DNA from: Gnetum montanum
Lineage: Eukaryota > Streptophyta > Gnetopsida > Gnetales > Gnetaceae
Reading direction: 5' to 3'
Assembly (NCBI GenBank): GCA_015680685.1
Contig: MNCI01033500.1
Span: forward strand, 409,285-473,284
Length of the DNA: 64,000 bases
Below the pieces are notes generated by a model that saw only the letters and a program-made list of their open reading frames with translations, did no database searches and was not told the origin of the DNA. Positions 1 to 11,610 of the stretch are shown piece by piece. The position numbers and the translations under genes are program-made. Every line of letters begins with the position of its first letter. Position 1 is the stretch's first letter.

Positions 1-3
1 TAG

Positions 4-621
4 GTGACAACAGTGCCCATGTTCATCACCATCCGGGTCAGCCAACACCGAATCTGGAGGGTACATGTAGACGATGGGGCAGCCGCTAATGTCATCCCAT
101 ATTCCATAGTGGATAAACTAGGCCTGATCAATCAGATCATTCCTACAAAGACATCATGTCTAAAGTCGCTCAACGGGACATGGGTGCAAGTCAAAGGGAC
201 AGTGCACATCAACTTTTTGGTAGGTAATCAATTCCCCACAGATGCAATGTTTATTGTCATCGAGGAGATGCCGGGGTTGAACCTAATGCTAGGGAGGTCT
301 TGGTTAGCTCAATTGAGGGCAGTTTCATCACCTATCCATCAGGAGATCTATATGCCCTACGCAAGAAGGGAGGTGGTTATCCACGATGATGAAATGATCC
401 CTTGGGCTGTCAACAACATAGAAATTGAACAAGGTTTGGAAATCGAAATTCCCAAAGATCAGTCCCATGTCCAAACACTAGAACAAGCCAAAACAGTGGT
501 TGATGATAGCTTAATTTGGGCCGAACTACCGTTTCAAGAGGAAGATTGTGGCGTGAGAGAACAAGGTCATAAATCTCTCCGTCCTTACGCATCACTGAAG
601 ATAAAAGAAGTTAGGAAATAA
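4..621 (+). CDS. Retropepsin-type aspartic protease (3' end of gag-pro) of E1
   Basis: This is the protease that matures the Gag-Pol polyprotein inside the virus-like particle. The catalytic triad region reads HVDDGAAANV (residues 21-30), i.e. D-D-G-A where retropepsins usually have D-T/S-G-A. The second conserved block is LNLMLGRSWLA (around residues 92-102), the usual ILGRPWL motif. The frame is open for 205 codons and ends in TAA. A TAG at 1-3 sits directly upstream where related copies continue in frame, so the ATG is not a genuine start; this is the tail of a larger polyprotein. The elements at 30,304 and 41,179 carry the same protein. Confidence 0.85.
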   Translation: MTTVPMFITIRVSQHRIWRVHVDDGAAANVIPYSIVDKLGLINQIIPTKTSCLKSLNGTWVQVKGTVHINFLVGNQFPTDAMFIVIEEMPGLNLMLGRSWLAQLRAVSSPIHQEIYMPYARREVVIHDDEMIPWAVNNIEIEQGLEIEIPKDQSHVQTLEQAKTVVDDSLIWAELPFQEEDCGVREQGHKSLRPYASLKIKEVRK

Positions 622-659
622 TTACAGAGTTAGCAAATGAACCACATCATTTAAATTTC

Positions 660-805
660 ATGCAATTTATCTTTACGTTTCCACCAGCTATTCCATTTAT
701 GTTGTACAAATACTCATTTCATTTATGCATGTATTTACGCTCCCACCAGCTATGCTCATTACACTTATGCTTATCTTTATGCTTCCACTAGCTATCTTCA
801 TTACT
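660..805 (+). repeat. Three imperfect copies of a TTAYGCTTCCACCAGCTAT motif
   Basis: The stretch after the protease stop carries three loose copies of a pyrimidine-rich motif ending in CCACCAGCTAT or CCACTAGCTAT (around 675, 740 and 785). No ORF of note is present. It belongs to the non-coding spacer between pro and the antisense gene. Confidence 0.5.
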
Positions 806-827
806 CCTTCGTTCATCTAAAATTGTA

Positions 828-988
828 AAAGGCCCAGAACAGCCTAAAACTAGCAAAGGCCTGGAACAACCTAAAACTATCAAAGGCCCAGAATGGCCTA
901 AAACTATTAAAGGCCTGAAATGGCCTAAAACTATCAAAGGCCCGGAATGGCCTAAAACTATCAATGGCCTGAAAGGGCCTAAAAGTAA
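828..988 (+). repeat. 27-bp tandem array, about 6 copies (AAAGGCCTGGAATGGCCTAAAACTATC type)
   Basis: Six head-to-tail units each carry a near-palindromic GGCCYRGAAYRGCC half followed by TAAAACTAKC. The array lies between protease and the end of the antisense gene. The same core recurs at module borders of all four Tat-type elements here (9,531; 13,600; 19,636; 24,093; 29,610; 40,790; 47,825). Confidence 0.85.
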
Positions 989-1099
989 CAATTTCATTTA
1001 TGCTCTATACTTGAACCATTTAGAAGCCTGTAATGGCTTTAAACTAGTAGCTACGTTTTACACCTCATGCTTAAACTAAATGCAGCTTTTCATAGTGCC

Positions 1100-1418
1100 N
1101 AAACATAATGAAGTGGGTGAAAGTCATGGCAAGCAACCCCATGTAGAAGAGATTTGTAAAGGGGGCCTCTTTCATGAGGAGATGCCTCATGAAAAGGGTG
1201 GCCCCTATGAGGATGACTTTCTTGAAACAGAGGTGGAGCTAGGTGATACGGGCAACAGCGGTGACCAAAGGGATGGATAGTGTGGCTATATTGGCCATAG
1301 TTTTATTGTGATGAAACAAAATAAACGAAAATATATTTTTAATGTATTTAATATAAACTTTGATCTTGAGTTTAACGTTCTTTTGTTGTTTTCATTTGGG
1401 AAGAGTAAATGGAATCAN
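1100..1418. other. Block bounded by two single Ns, probably assembled inverted
   Basis: Ns stand at 1,100 and 1,418. The + strand of 1,101-1,283 encodes an acidic tail (HNEVGESHG ... GNSGDQRDG, then TAG) that resembles the last exon of the antisense gene copy in element B (HFNDGVGPSG ... EEDIGD). The rest of that gene in E1 is on the - strand and breaks off exactly at the N at 1,418. Turning the block round makes the gene continuous. Confidence 0.75.
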
Positions 1419-4400
1419 CAAAAGGGATTTGTTCAAAGCCAACCCACAAATGTTGCATAATTTCGTCTTCGGTAAGCTCAAATCAAACCCCATCTCCTAG
1501 GTTAGCTCTAGACTTGACCTTCCCTTTCTCCACAAGAGTCCATCGAGGTGGTTCAGGGAAGAAGGAAGGGATGGTAGTCTCCCCCCAGGAAGAGTCATTT
1601 TCCTTTCTGGAGAGGCACTCACCATCACTTGCTCTCAAAACTTTTCAAATGCGCTGGAAGCACTGATAACATCGAGGAATAGCCGAAGGAACTAAGCCTC
1701 AACTACAGAGTCCCTGTAATGTTGATGATAGGTAGTGCTTTCTTGCTTCTAAAAATATTTATGTTCTTTCTACGTCTGCCCCCATTCTTGGACACTCACG
1801 CTAAAGTCCTTCTAGTCTTTATTTTTTTGAGCTAGGAGATCCATCTGCATTTGCTGCTCGACCAGTTCACGGTTGGTCTGGACACTGTTCCTAACAATCG
1901 TCCAATAATGGGCATAGTCAACAACAGCTGTCCGCCAGTCCTCGCTGTCCATTCCTTGGGCCTACAAGAACTTGTTTTGCAACCTCAAGTCCCCCACCTC
2001 GTCACCTAGAGATGCCTTCTCCTTCTTAGACCTTTTTAGTCTCTTCCAAAGGTCTTCGTTCACCCTTTGACATTCCCATAAGGAGAGAGTCGAGCGTACC
2101 GCACATCTATACATCTTGTCATAAATTTTGCATGGCACAACGATTACTTCTGATGGAGGTTTGGTGGCATCTAAATCAATAGGCTCTGATGGATCCCATC
2201 CGAGGCAAGTTCCTAATAGTATAAAATGGTGTTTAAGCATAATTGGATAGTGTAATGCCATAATGGAATAACCTCTGCATAATGATCATAATGTACCGAC
2301 TTCAGGATCGATTCACTCTAAGAGACCGATCATATCATGGATGACTCCTTTCATAAAGGTGAATTTATCAAGAAATTTGTCCCAAGATTGAGTTGCCACT
2401 GTTGACAGGTGTACGCCCTGGTCACCTATTACGTGGAACAAATTCCATATAAAGACATGGCTGAGACATTACAATGACTAGTATAACCTCTAGAAGTAGT
2501 TGTTTAGAGCCTGGTACACTATGAAGGCTAAACTCATAGAGTGAAAAATCACTTACCTCTTTCTGTCCTGGCTGAAATGACTTCGGCATCTTTCACTGCT
2601 ACTTCCTTCTCGCACACAGGAACCTGCGCCCCGCTCACCTTATTAACTGGAGACTCCTCTTCCAAGGTCGAGGCCCCTTCCTCGCACCACAAAACTATAG
2701 CCCCTGTTTCAGGGGTTAACCGTGCCACAACCTTCTCCTTTGCTGTCACACAATATCATCAGTCAATAAACATTATGTAACATAACAATGTTTGTACGCA
2801 ACATAATCTTCTCTACTTACCAGCAAGAGGATTACTTCTTTGAAACCTGACCTACATTTTCTTCCTCTCCCCACCCGCTGGCCCAGTAGGCTCCTCGGTT
2901 AGACGAGGATTTTTCCATGGCACCGACGAATCCACTATTTCAGCGACCAGGTGCTTCCCCCATGACACATCACCAGTGTAAGAGGGGAGCACCCCATCCA
3001 TGCTATCTTGACCCCACATTTGAGGTGCCACCATATTTTTTTCGTCAATGACAATGACTCCCCAATTCCTTCAGGAGGGTCTTGCGACCGGATAGTGCCA
3101 AAAAGATGGGAAATCCACGATTTGGAAATCTGGCTACGGTCTTGCTGTACCCAGACCCCATTCCTTTGAACTATAAAAGACTTGGCAAAACGTTGGAAGC
3201 AAGCTATGAAGAAAGCAAAATGCACATTGAAACGAGACTCAAGCTTCTTGCGAATCCTGACCATTTTAACACACAGACCATCAACAAAATAGCTGGCCCA
3301 ATTGAACCGCATCCCCTCCTCCATGACCTCTCACATAATTCGGGCCTGCTCTATGGTGAGGAACCTCCCTTGGGAGAGTGTCTTGGAAAAGGCCCAGACT
3401 CGAAAAAGGAGGTAAATGATGTTGGCCACCTCCAACTCGATCTTTTCGGTAGGAATTCCTTTAACCTCCTTATTAACCCCTAGCCACTCCTCTATCTCTT
3501 GTTGGTACTTGGAGCTCCTCTTCAACTTTTCCTCTATAGGAAATCCATCGAAGGGGACCCCAAAGAGATCGGTGAATAGTTGAGTGTCGATGTCAAAATT
3601 CACACGCACATTATGCATGCGTATGCAGAGACGCTCAGCTTCCTCGCTGAAGGAGTTGACTAGGGTCAGCATTTCACCCCTAGTGACATTGGGGGTTATG
3701 GCCAAAAATAGGTCCATCAGTCTAGCCTCTCGAAGGTTATTAGTTAACACAACTAGGACCACTCTATGGCCAAGCTAGCATTATGTTTCCTTTATATCAC
3801 CGTAATGGAAAAAGAGACTATTCACCTCGTGATCGGAGGCCATAATCGTGATTTCCCTTGATTCCCTGACTACAAACATTAAAAAATAGTTAAGGTAATA
3901 TAGCCAAAATGAGACAACTTCATACATTATTTCTAGCTAACAACATTGATACAGCTGACCATCATAATAAAGTTTACCGGGCCTGAATGGCAAAGGAAAT
4001 GGAGGGATTTTCCTTTGCACATCTGCGATAGTGAGGGGAGGATCCAAAGTCCATTCCCTATCCAGCCATCCGAGATTTCTACATCTGGAAAGGAAGTCAG
4101 CATAGCGGGTTGGGTACTCTGGGATTTTGAATGCTAGTTGTCGCATGATACCGGCTCGTACGTTGCTGATGGAAGTAAATTCCCTTATAGCCATTTCGGT
4201 CAATGACAATGTATCATCATTGCCCAAGAGACCACTGTCATTAATGAAAAATCTACACCATAGGCAAAATTATTTATGCTCAATGCAAATTTAAACAGTA
4301 GTTAGCATACTGCAACATTGCGAGAAGAAACAAAAACTTACCCGCCTACATAATACACAGTGCCAAGTGGATTATGAAAGTAGGTTGTGAGGTGACGGGC

Positions 4401-5426
4401 CATGAACAGAGTGTTGTAGGCATGATAATAGTTGAATCTAGGCATCTTCAAAATCCAGCTCAAATGCCTCAAACCTTTGGCTCTCTATTCACGATCTTGC
4501 ACCTGCATAGTTTCAATCATGCCATCTGACAAGAACGTCAAGATGCTCTGTGTCGAACCAACCAGTAGTGTCTCTAAAATAGCAGTAGCTACATCGCCCA
4601 GTAGATGCAACTAGAAGATTACACTAAAATTACGAAGTGGAAACTGCAAAAAAATCCCATGCACCCCTTTGAAACCATACCGCCTCCTCCTTTATACGAG
4701 CATGAGGAGAAGGAACATTGGCCACAGGAACATGTGAGTAGCATAGAACGCCTACGATGTCCAAAACGATTAGGACGGGCTTTAGCATAATATTGTACAA
4801 TAAAGACAAAATATACATTATGATTAGAAAAATAATTTAGAGATAGAAATTCATCATGCGACATTACGATTCTCTTGATTCCTAGAATATTACAAATTAT
4901 ACTGGAGATGCATAGCCAACATCGCCCAAACCCTTGCAACAGCCCAAGGTCTGTCTCTGATAGAAATGATGAAAGCAACACTGCGTATTAATCTAACATA
5001 ATATGTAACTATTACGGGTGAGAAAAGAAAAGGAAAAAAAACCCTGATTACGCTATGCACAGGTACAATACCTAGACTTTTTGATTATGCACTACGTTTG
5101 CATAGTATTGCTCAACGTTACCTAAACCATCGTGACAATACAAGGTCCATCTTCAACAATAAAAACAAAGGTAATGTAACAAATTCCAATAGCTTAGTCT
5201 ACGTAAATAGATATTAATTCCCAATGCAACATGCACATTCAAAATAAACATGACTACAATGCTGTAAAAAAGATAACAATAGTGCAAGAGAATGAAAGGC
5301 GACTTACCGGTTAAGGGGAGTAACCTCCTAAGCCTCGACTCTGGCCTGCGAAGCCCATTGCAAACTCTCTTGTACTTCATCAACCCTTGCTAGTTTGGTA
5401 TTCTTTCCTCTGACCTTTGATGCCAT
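1101..5426 (-). pseudogene. Antisense extra gene of a Tat element, copy 1 (multi-exon, decayed)
   Basis: I do not recognise the protein. It runs opposite to E1 between pro and pol. Inferred exons on the - strand: 5,426-5,308 (starts MASKVRGKN), 4,779-4,342, 4,252-3,978, 3,869-2,821, 2,742-2,557, 2,398 to 1,419 (perhaps with one more small intron, acceptor near 2,216), and the tail now inverted at 1,101-1,283. Donors read GTAAG or GTAAAC and acceptors end in TAG or CAG. Copy 2 (24,765-40,414) matches throughout: GSTQSILTFLSD / GSTQGMLSFITD, RSQDPPEGI / RSQDPPEDI, DYAHYWTI / TYAHYWTV, DEIMQHL / EDILQHL. A Lys/Glu-rich, coiled-coil-like segment lies near 2,000-2,100 and the C-terminus is acidic. 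It is broken by stops, e.g. TGA at 3,331-3,333 where copy 2 has Cys, and by frameshifts. Tat elements are known to carry extra ORFs, some antisense and some with a DNA-transposon-associated domain; membership here is untested. Confidence 0.75.
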
Positions 5427-6026
5427 AGTTGCAATCGAACAAACCTTCGCAAACTCATCTGTTTACGCCTTGCTTCCGCTCCCTTTCTGCTATAGCTAGA
5501 TTCAAACACATGATATCTATGACTTGCTCTGAGCATGAACCACTGGTTTATAAATGAAATGTTTGAAGCCTAACTAATTTTTTCTGCTCGATCGATGCGA
5601 AACTTTCCTAAAATGCCAGTGTTAGCATGACATGAAATGCGAAGATCGGGGCATTAATTTTGTAGATATCGTGTAAACTGTAGTCCGAAATAACCCTAAA
5701 CTAATCCATAGCTTATCACCTCATAATCTGGCCACATTAACTATGGTCTGTACAAAAATTTAAATTCCTTACTTTGGTACGCTAGACACGCCATGTTACA
5801 TTTTTCATCTTACTCCACAGAAGTCACATGCTAGCATCTAGGAATCCTAGCTTGCCATCTTCTCACAGATTGCACATATTTTTAACGGTCCACTTAGACC
5901 TCAAACTGGAAGCTTTTCTAATATGCAATTCTAACGCAAATAAATTAAACTTTTATTGTTTCAACAAATCGACAGAAAACAATGTAACAACTTCCATTTT
6001 TGGCAATTTTGCATGGCAATTTGCAA
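5427..6026. other. Spacer between the antisense gene start and pol of E1
   Basis: No convincing coding sequence. It would hold the promoter of the antisense gene (reading left) and the 3' end of any sense intron before pol (reading right). A pyrimidine-containing stretch ending in GATGCAG at 6,031-6,036 is a possible splice acceptor just before the first conserved pol residues. Confidence 0.4.
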
Positions 6027-9000
6027 ATGGATGCAGCTTTATTCGCACCCCTAGCCTTAATAGGCGCATATGGGGAAACCATTAGACAACTTGATCACAT
6101 GCTAATAGGAATAGACCCTTCCCTTTATGATGCAACCATAGCAACATCAGAAATATCCCTAGACTGGCTAGAACATCTAGCCCAAACTCTAGACCTAGAG
6201 GTTGGTGATGTGATCGAGGACCCCTTCAATGAGATCCCTGTGGTTACGCACAAAGGAGAAAGTAAGACTCTTAGGGTTAGTTCCCTCCTATACCAACAAA
6301 CGTAGGGTGGAATAATGCAAGTGCTCCAAAACAACGTTGCTATATTCGCATGGTCATATGAAGACATGTTGAGATTAGACTCGAGGTTAATACAGCATAA
6401 CATAGTATTAGACCCATGCATCAAAGCAATTAGACAAAAGACACAAAAAATTAAACCAGAAATTGCACTACTAGTGTGTAATGAAATCACCAAGCTGTAT
6501 CAGGCTAGTTTCATCTGCACGGTTGATTACTCAAACTAGGTGTCCAACATCGTAGTTGTCTCTATGAAAATGGGAGGAATACGCATCTACATAGACTTTT
6601 CAGATCTGAACAAAGCCATGATTAAGGACAATTTTCCATTACCAAGTATCGACCAATTGATCGACACAATAGCCGATCACATGCTTCTATCCTTTATGGA
6701 TGGTTTTTCAGGTTATAATCAGATTCGTATTAACCCTGAGCATCAATTGACTACAACATTTATGATTCCCTGTGGGACTTTCTATTACACTATGATGCCC
6801 TTCAGGCTAAAAAACACTGGAGCAACATATCAACAAGCCATGACATACATCTTTAGTGATTACCTCTTAGGAAGATTAAATGAATATGTAGATGACATAG
6901 TTGTCAAGTCTATAAAGTCGAAGGATCATTTAGAAGACCTAGAGTTAGTCCTTAAACGATGTCTCAAGCATGACTTAAATCTCAACCCAAAGAAATGCAT
7001 ATTCGGAGTCAAAACTGGATGCATGTTGGGGTTTGTGGTAATAGAGACTAGCATCCAAGTCGACCCCGACAAGGTTAAAGCCATTGTCAATTTAACACCA
7101 CCTACAAACCTCAATGAACTACGTGGGTTGCAAGGCAGACTACAATTTATCAGAATGTTCATTTCAAAATTAATAGATAAATTACATCCTATGCAACATC
7201 TCCTTAAGAAGGTCGTTAATTTTGAAAGGACTGATGATTGTCAGTGTACATTTGACAATTTGAAGAAGGAGCTGCAACACTTACCAACAGTTTTCCTACC
7301 ACGAAGGGATCAACCTTTTTACATTTATCTAGTGAACTCAAACGTGTTTATAGCTATGTTACTTTTCCAAAAAAGGAACGACGGGTCAGAAACCCCTATC
7401 TATTATCTAATTCATGCTCTATTTGCGTATGAAACAAGGTACAATGAAGTGGTGTGTAACTATTTGGCATTGGTTTTCGCACTCAAGAAATGTAGACACT
7501 ATCTTTACTATAGCCAGGACAACATAATTTGCAAAAATAATGTTCTGCGAGCTATATCAAACAGCTTGTATGAGAGTAGTAGTTTAGCTCGCTAGAAAGC
7601 TATCACAGCCGAATTTGATTTACATTATGTTGGCCAATCATCCACTAAAGGTCAAGCTATAGCTAACCACCTAGCAACATTGCCTACTAACGATCAAGCT
7701 ATGATAGAGCCAAAATTTTCGGATGAACATGTACATAGTTTAAGACCTGTATCAATAGGCCTCGAAGCGACATTATACTTCGATGGAGCTTCGATTACCC
7801 GAGGCGGCAGTGCCGCTGCTGTTATTACGCTCTCTCCTAAAGATGTGCAACCATTCACTTACCATCTAGCCTTCCCTTGTACAAACAATGTGGTAGAGTA
7901 CGAGGGGCTCCTCAGAGGACTGTTGATAGACAAAGAACTCAACGTTCAACACCTAGAAATCCAAGGTGACTCGATGCTCATCATCAATCAAATCACAGTG
8001 GTCTACACTTACAATGCTGTGCATCTACAGCCCTACTGCGATATGGCTAAAGATCTCTTGAAGAAATTCATGACAACCGATGCCCAACACGTGCCACGTA
8101 ATGAAAACGTCGTAGCCGATGCACTGGCCACACTGGCATTAAACATGCCATCACATTTTTTTGCCACTTGGCCTGCTTTAATAATGGAATGTACAGACCC
8201 TATCATTCAAGCATCAAAAATCTCTTCGTTAAACATGAGAGGAATGCCAGAATGGTACGACAACATTAAGACTTACCTTTTGCATGGCAAACCATCACAT
8301 GAGCTAACACATGCACAAAAAGATGCAATACGTAAGCGTGCCAGGCAATACATCATCATCAGAGATAGTACTCTTTGTAGACACTCCTTTGATGGGGTAT
8401 TGCTAACCTGCGTTAATAATGACCAAGCACAACGAATAGTGAGTGAAGTTCATGAGGGGCTGTGCAGAGGACACGTAGCCTCGTGAGTTATGGCCGCTAA
8501 AATCAGATGCCTAGGGTACTATTGGCCATACATGGAAAAAGATTTCCTTACCAAGGTCAAGACATGTGACATGTGCCAACGTTACGCAAATCTAATACAC
8601 GTGTCACCAACCGACTTACACACCGCACAGATTACTTGGCCATTCCAATGATGGGGACTAGATATCATAGCTCCCATCATGCCTAAATCTTCCGTAGGAC
8701 ATAGCTTCATTATCACTACCACTGAGTACTTCATGAAGTGGGTCAAGACTATTCCTTTATGAAAAATCACATCCCAATAGGTTTTCCATTTCATCTTAGA
8801 CAACATAGTAACCAGGTTTGGGCTCCCTATGACAATTGTGACTAACAATGGACCACAATTAAGTAGTGTAGAAACCAAATCTTTTTGCGATAATCTTGGT
8901 ATCAAAAAATATTTTTCTTCACCCTACTATCCGTAAGTAAATGGTCAAGAAAAAGCAACAAACAAGGTGATTATCAATCTACTTAAGAAGATGCTCAACA

Positions 9001-9494
9001 ACAACAAAAAATGATGGCACGAGAAAATCCTCTATGTGCTATGGGCATATCGTATAACGTGCAGAACAACTATAGACAAGATGCCCTATAGTCTAGTCTA
9101 TGGATCCAAAGCAGTGTTTCCCTTGGAATTTCAGATCTCCTCATTGCGGATGGTCCTATCCATGGTTATAAATGAGACTCAACACAACGAGTTTAGAATC
9201 GTGGATTTAGACTCAATGGAGGAGAAGTGCATCTAGACGCTTGACACCATCGAAAGATATTAGAACAAACAGAGACAGAAGCACCAACACAATCTGCATC
9301 AATGATCGATCAAGAAAAGAGACTTAGTTCTCAAGGCCATTCGCGAACGAGTAGGCAAATTCTCTACAAACTAGGAGGGCCCTTTCCTGGTCATCAGCGC
9401 ATATGGCAGCGGAGCATTCAAGTTAGCGAATGTCGATGGCAACAAGCACCCAAACCCAATGAATCATCTGTATCTAAAGTCGTACTACACCTAA
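6027..9494 (+). pseudogene. Pol of E1: RT, RNase H, second RNase H, integrase
   Basis: One reading frame runs the whole length, interrupted by stops at 6,303, 6,537, 7,593, 8,484 and several more in integrase. RT has YNQIRI, a TMMPF motif and the catalytic YVDD at 6,885-6,896. A first RNase H follows (PFYIYL ... IYYLIHALFAYETRYN). A second RNase H starts near 7,770 with LYFDGAS, then EYEGLL, GDSM and VADALA supplying D-E-D-D. Integrase shows HEGLCRGH and CDMCQ of the zinc domain and LDIIAP of the core. The second core Asp is Asn (TNNGPQ) and the core Glu is Lys (GQEKA), so the enzyme would be dead even without stops. The C-terminus NHLYLKSYYT is like NHLYRIRYYV in B. The start is arbitrary: conserved pol sequence begins near 6,037, probably after a splice acceptor. 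Confidence 0.9.
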
Positions 9495-9530
9495 GCATCG
9501 ACTCAACTTAAGCATATGGTAACACATGTC

Positions 9531-9847
9531 CGCTAAGATGTAAAACTAGCAAAGTTGTACACATCTGCTATGACGTAAAATTGACATTTCTTGCACGCGT
9601 CTGCCAAGATGCTAAACTGGCAAAATTTCCAATTGTCTGCCATGACGTGAAACTGGCAAGGTAAGCACACGTCTTCTGAGATGCTAAACCAACATAGAAT
9701 TGTCCTTGGGTCATGACATAAAACTAACACCCATAGCATGGTCTACTGGGACCATAAACTAGCCCTTCCACCATCCGCTACGACGTAAAACTAGTAGGTT
9801 TCAGTCTCCCCAGACTTTAAACTGGGACCACGACCTTCTGAGGCTTA
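9531..9847 (+). repeat. 3' UTR array of E1, about 9 loose units of 33-37 bp
   Basis: Units follow the pattern CYATGACGTRAAACTGGCAA or AGATGCTAAACTGGCAA separated by diverged sequence. The array starts right after the pol stop, the same position as the arrays at 47,825 in C and 20,495-19,636 in B. The last 88 bases are the left arm of an exact inverted repeat ending at the N at 9,848. Confidence 0.75.
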
Positions 9848-10242
9848 NCAGAGGCTACTAAAACTATGGATGACCATAGTTTCTTTGATTCCCCAAGTGG
9901 CAAAGTTGATCCCAAGTGCTGCAACTAGAGAGTGGCTGTCGTAGCAACATCTTCGAGGGATCATTAGTATGCCTTTTGGCATATTCGAGGAATCAGTAGG
10001 ATGCCAGCGAGGTAATGGCATTACGTCTGTTCCAACGCCTTACCTGTTCCATTTGATAGGGATGTAGTGCAAGAGTGATCATGCTCGCTTGCTTCATGGA
10101 TTGTCTGTTGGCATATTCCAATTTTGAGTCTTGGTTGACTGTCATTACTGGTTTTAAGCCTCAGAAGGTCGTGGTCCCAGTTTAAAGTCTGGGGAGACTG
10201 AAACCTACTAGTTTTACGTCGTAGCGGATGGTGGAAGGGCTA
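9760..10242. repeat. 88-bp perfect inverted repeat flanking an N-bounded block
   Basis: Bases 9,760-9,847 and 10,155-10,242 are exact reverse complements (88/88). Each arm ends at a single N (9,848 and 10,243). The block 9,849-10,242 therefore looks like a small contig with an unmerged 88-base overlap, placed backwards. No coding sequence is visible in it. Confidence 0.9.
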
Positions 10243-10243
10243 N

Positions 10244-10809
10244 TGTTCATTGAGAATGCATTCATTGGAAGGTCAAGCATCACGGTGTTCTGAAGTGGCT
10301 GCTCAGACTAGCTTGGCTACTTGGGAGTGAAAACCCTACCTCTCCCTCCATCAGATGCCCTACTTCACTTTCCCCTTCCCTTATCCTTATGACTGCCTCT
10401 ACCCTCTTCTTTGTTTGAATAGAGTGTGAACATTCAATCAAGTTCTTTCACATCTTCATGTTCATGAACTGGCGTAATGCAACTCAACTAGTGGAATGTA
10501 ATTCAAAAAATGGATGTAAAACAACTCATCCAGGCCATGCGGGTGTAACACAACTCGTCCATGCAAGCCCTTCATATGTAGTGTGGCGGCATAACTTCTC
10601 ACAAATGCACTCACGAAAAGATGCCTAATGACTTGTTCACGACATGTTCACATGCTTGAGTCTTCCCCAAACCTCCCTCCTCTCACTTCTGTAAAATCCC
10701 TCCTATGCTTTCTTCCCCTTGCCTTTGCACTTCCAGGTTTGACAGAGCGACATCTAAGAAATTGCTGACGAACATCGTTGGTCCCTTTACCTCTCCAGTG
10801 TTTCATATT
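10244..10809 (+). other. Remainder of E1 3' UTR
   Basis: Non-coding. It contains CAACTCGTCCATG-like repeats around 10,500-10,560 and nothing resembling a conserved protein. Confidence 0.5.
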
Positions 10810-10862
10810 CTTTGTTGATGTCTTTCGGGCAAGTCCTCTAAACATCAACAAAGAGGGGCCAT
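10810..10862 (+). promoter_or_regulatory. PPT-adjacent hairpin and polypurine tract of E1
   Basis: A 12-bp perfect stem (CTTTGTTGATGT at 10,810-10,821 with ACATCAACAAAG at 10,842-10,853) encloses a 20-nt loop. It merges into the purine run AAAGAGGGG, which ends just before the LTR start TGAAACA at 10,863. This run is the expected primer for plus-strand DNA synthesis. The same hairpin occurs before the LTR of A and C and, weakly, B. Confidence 0.8.
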
Positions 10863-11099
10863 TGAAACATCATGAAAATTTCGAGACCTCAGTGGTTCAG
10901 CAAAGCCTTGCGATTTGGGCAAAGGATTGGCGACAAGTCACGACTCAGCAAGTTCCCTTTTCGGCCAAAGTATTGGTTATGTCATGTTGTGCACCACAAT
11001 GCAAATAAACTCCAGAGGACAGAAAAAGACAAGGGATGCATGACAGTAAGCCTTCAAAACTCTACAAGTTTTCTGCAAAATATTAACTTTTAGCACATT

Positions 11100-11512
11100 A
11101 TGCTGCATTACGCTACATAGCGTAACACAACATAACGCAACGTAATGACTAGAAGGTAGTTCATCATAGCAACAAAGATGATGGGATTCATGACTTCAAT
11201 TAGCCAGCAAAACCTTAAAGGTTTAAACAACGATCTACAGCATGCCACGTAGTTTAGAAAGTTTTCTTTTTTGTCAAGGGGCATATTACACTACATTATG
11301 CAATGTAGCATAATAAACCCCGGAACAACTAATCAGGAACAAATGAAGCACAACAACAACACTCCAATCTTTTGCAGGTTTGCTACTTTACACTGAACTA
11401 CACTACACAACGTAATCTAACATGATGCAGTGTAATGTAAGCAATGAAAAAACTCCAGTGAGGGTTGTTCACAACGTGTTACGCTCGAGAGCGTAATGCA
11501 GCATGGCGCTAC
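11100..11512 (+). repeat. Cluster of AGCGTAA / TTACGCT motifs in the E1 U3
   Basis: Four patches (near 11,108, 11,290, 11,405 and 11,479) carry the motif in both orientations. One is an inverted pair, TTACGCT-CGAG-AGCGTAA, at 11,479-11,496. The cluster lies upstream of the TATA box, the position of a promoter-proximal enhancer. Confidence 0.55.
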
Positions 11513-11603
11513 AAGTTTCAAACACAAACACACCAAGTCAATGACATCTTATAAGTTCAGGACACACATAATCTAAACCACATTTTTCTCCTGACCCTAG
11601 CCT

Positions 11604-11610
11604 TATAAAT
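11604..11610 (+). promoter_or_regulatory. TATA box of the E1 LTR
   Basis: TATAAAT lies in CCTTATAAATGC, about 740 bp into the LTR. This would set the start of the genomic RNA about 30 nt downstream. It is the only good TATA in the LTR. Confidence 0.55.

Noticed and set aside
6926-7162. Antisense ORFs over RT (also 14,932-15,210 and 22,880-23,137)
   Set aside because: Shadows of conserved RT and RNase H coding on the other strand; same region gives the same shadow in each element.
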